Assembly (NCBI GenBank): GCA_947626725.1
Contig: CANQTI010000028.1
Location: forward strand, 1-14,200
Length of the DNA stretch: 14,200 nt
Source of the DNA: an uncultured Eisenbergiella sp.
GTDB taxonomy: Bacteria; Bacillota; Clostridia; Lachnospirales; Lachnospiraceae
Direction of reading: 5' to 3'
Shown here: positions 14,164-14,200 of the stretch, piece after piece
Layout: the number at the start of each line of letters is the position of its first letter
Position numbering within the stretch: position 1 is the first letter of the stretch
Program-made: the position numbers and the translations under genes
The notes under the pieces: generated by a model
Told to the model about the DNA's origin: nothing
Database searches by the model: none
Seen by the model: only the letters and a program-made list of their open reading frames with translations

Positions 14164-14200
14164 GATAACATACCCTCCTTTATCTATCATACAGCAAAAA

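Overview
This window is ordinary bacterial chromosome, most likely from a Clostridia member of the Lachnospiraceae type (inferred from gene order and protein flavour, not from a search). Coding density is high. Strong AAGGAGG-type ribosome sites, sigma-A-like promoters and rho-independent terminators are visible. Every supported gene but one lies on the minus strand; the exception is chorismate synthase. I found no CRISPR array, transposase, integrase or origin.

Region 1 (1-2720) is the conserved lipid/ribosome cluster, read right to left: a DUF177/YceD zinc-ribbon protein, ribosomal protein L32 (rpmF), phosphate acyltransferase (plsX), acyl carrier protein (acpP) and the start of ribonuclease III (rnc, cut by the window edge). 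A perfect-consensus promoter (TTGACA-17-TATAAT) precedes it. A terminator-like hairpin and a second promoter lie between rpmF and plsX, so L32 and phospholipid synthesis can be set separately. A tRNA-Gly(CCC) gene with its own terminator follows.

Region 2 (3000-7500) is accessory. A cytoplasmic GH43 glycosidase has a direct-repeat, activator-type promoter and 38-bp tandem repeats that begin at its stop codon. Next is a small secreted cysteine-containing protein, then a membrane-anchored DUF4367 protein (probable anti-sigma factor) and, upstream of that, an ECF sigma factor. Together these look like an envelope-sensing regulatory module. Base composition drops sharply to about 20% GC inside the anti-sigma gene.

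Region 3 (7600-10700) holds an M20C aminoacyl-histidine dipeptidase (pepD), a 37-residue membrane peptide gene with its own promoter, ribosome site and terminator, and tRNA-guanine transglycosylase (tgt).

Region 4 (10785-14200) holds an acyltransferase-3 membrane protein and chorismate synthase (aroC), transcribed divergently from physically overlapping promoters, then a DegV/FakB fatty-acid-binding protein convergent with aroC. The aroC-degV gap carries a 28-29-bp direct repeat that, as at the GH43 gene, overlaps a stop codon.
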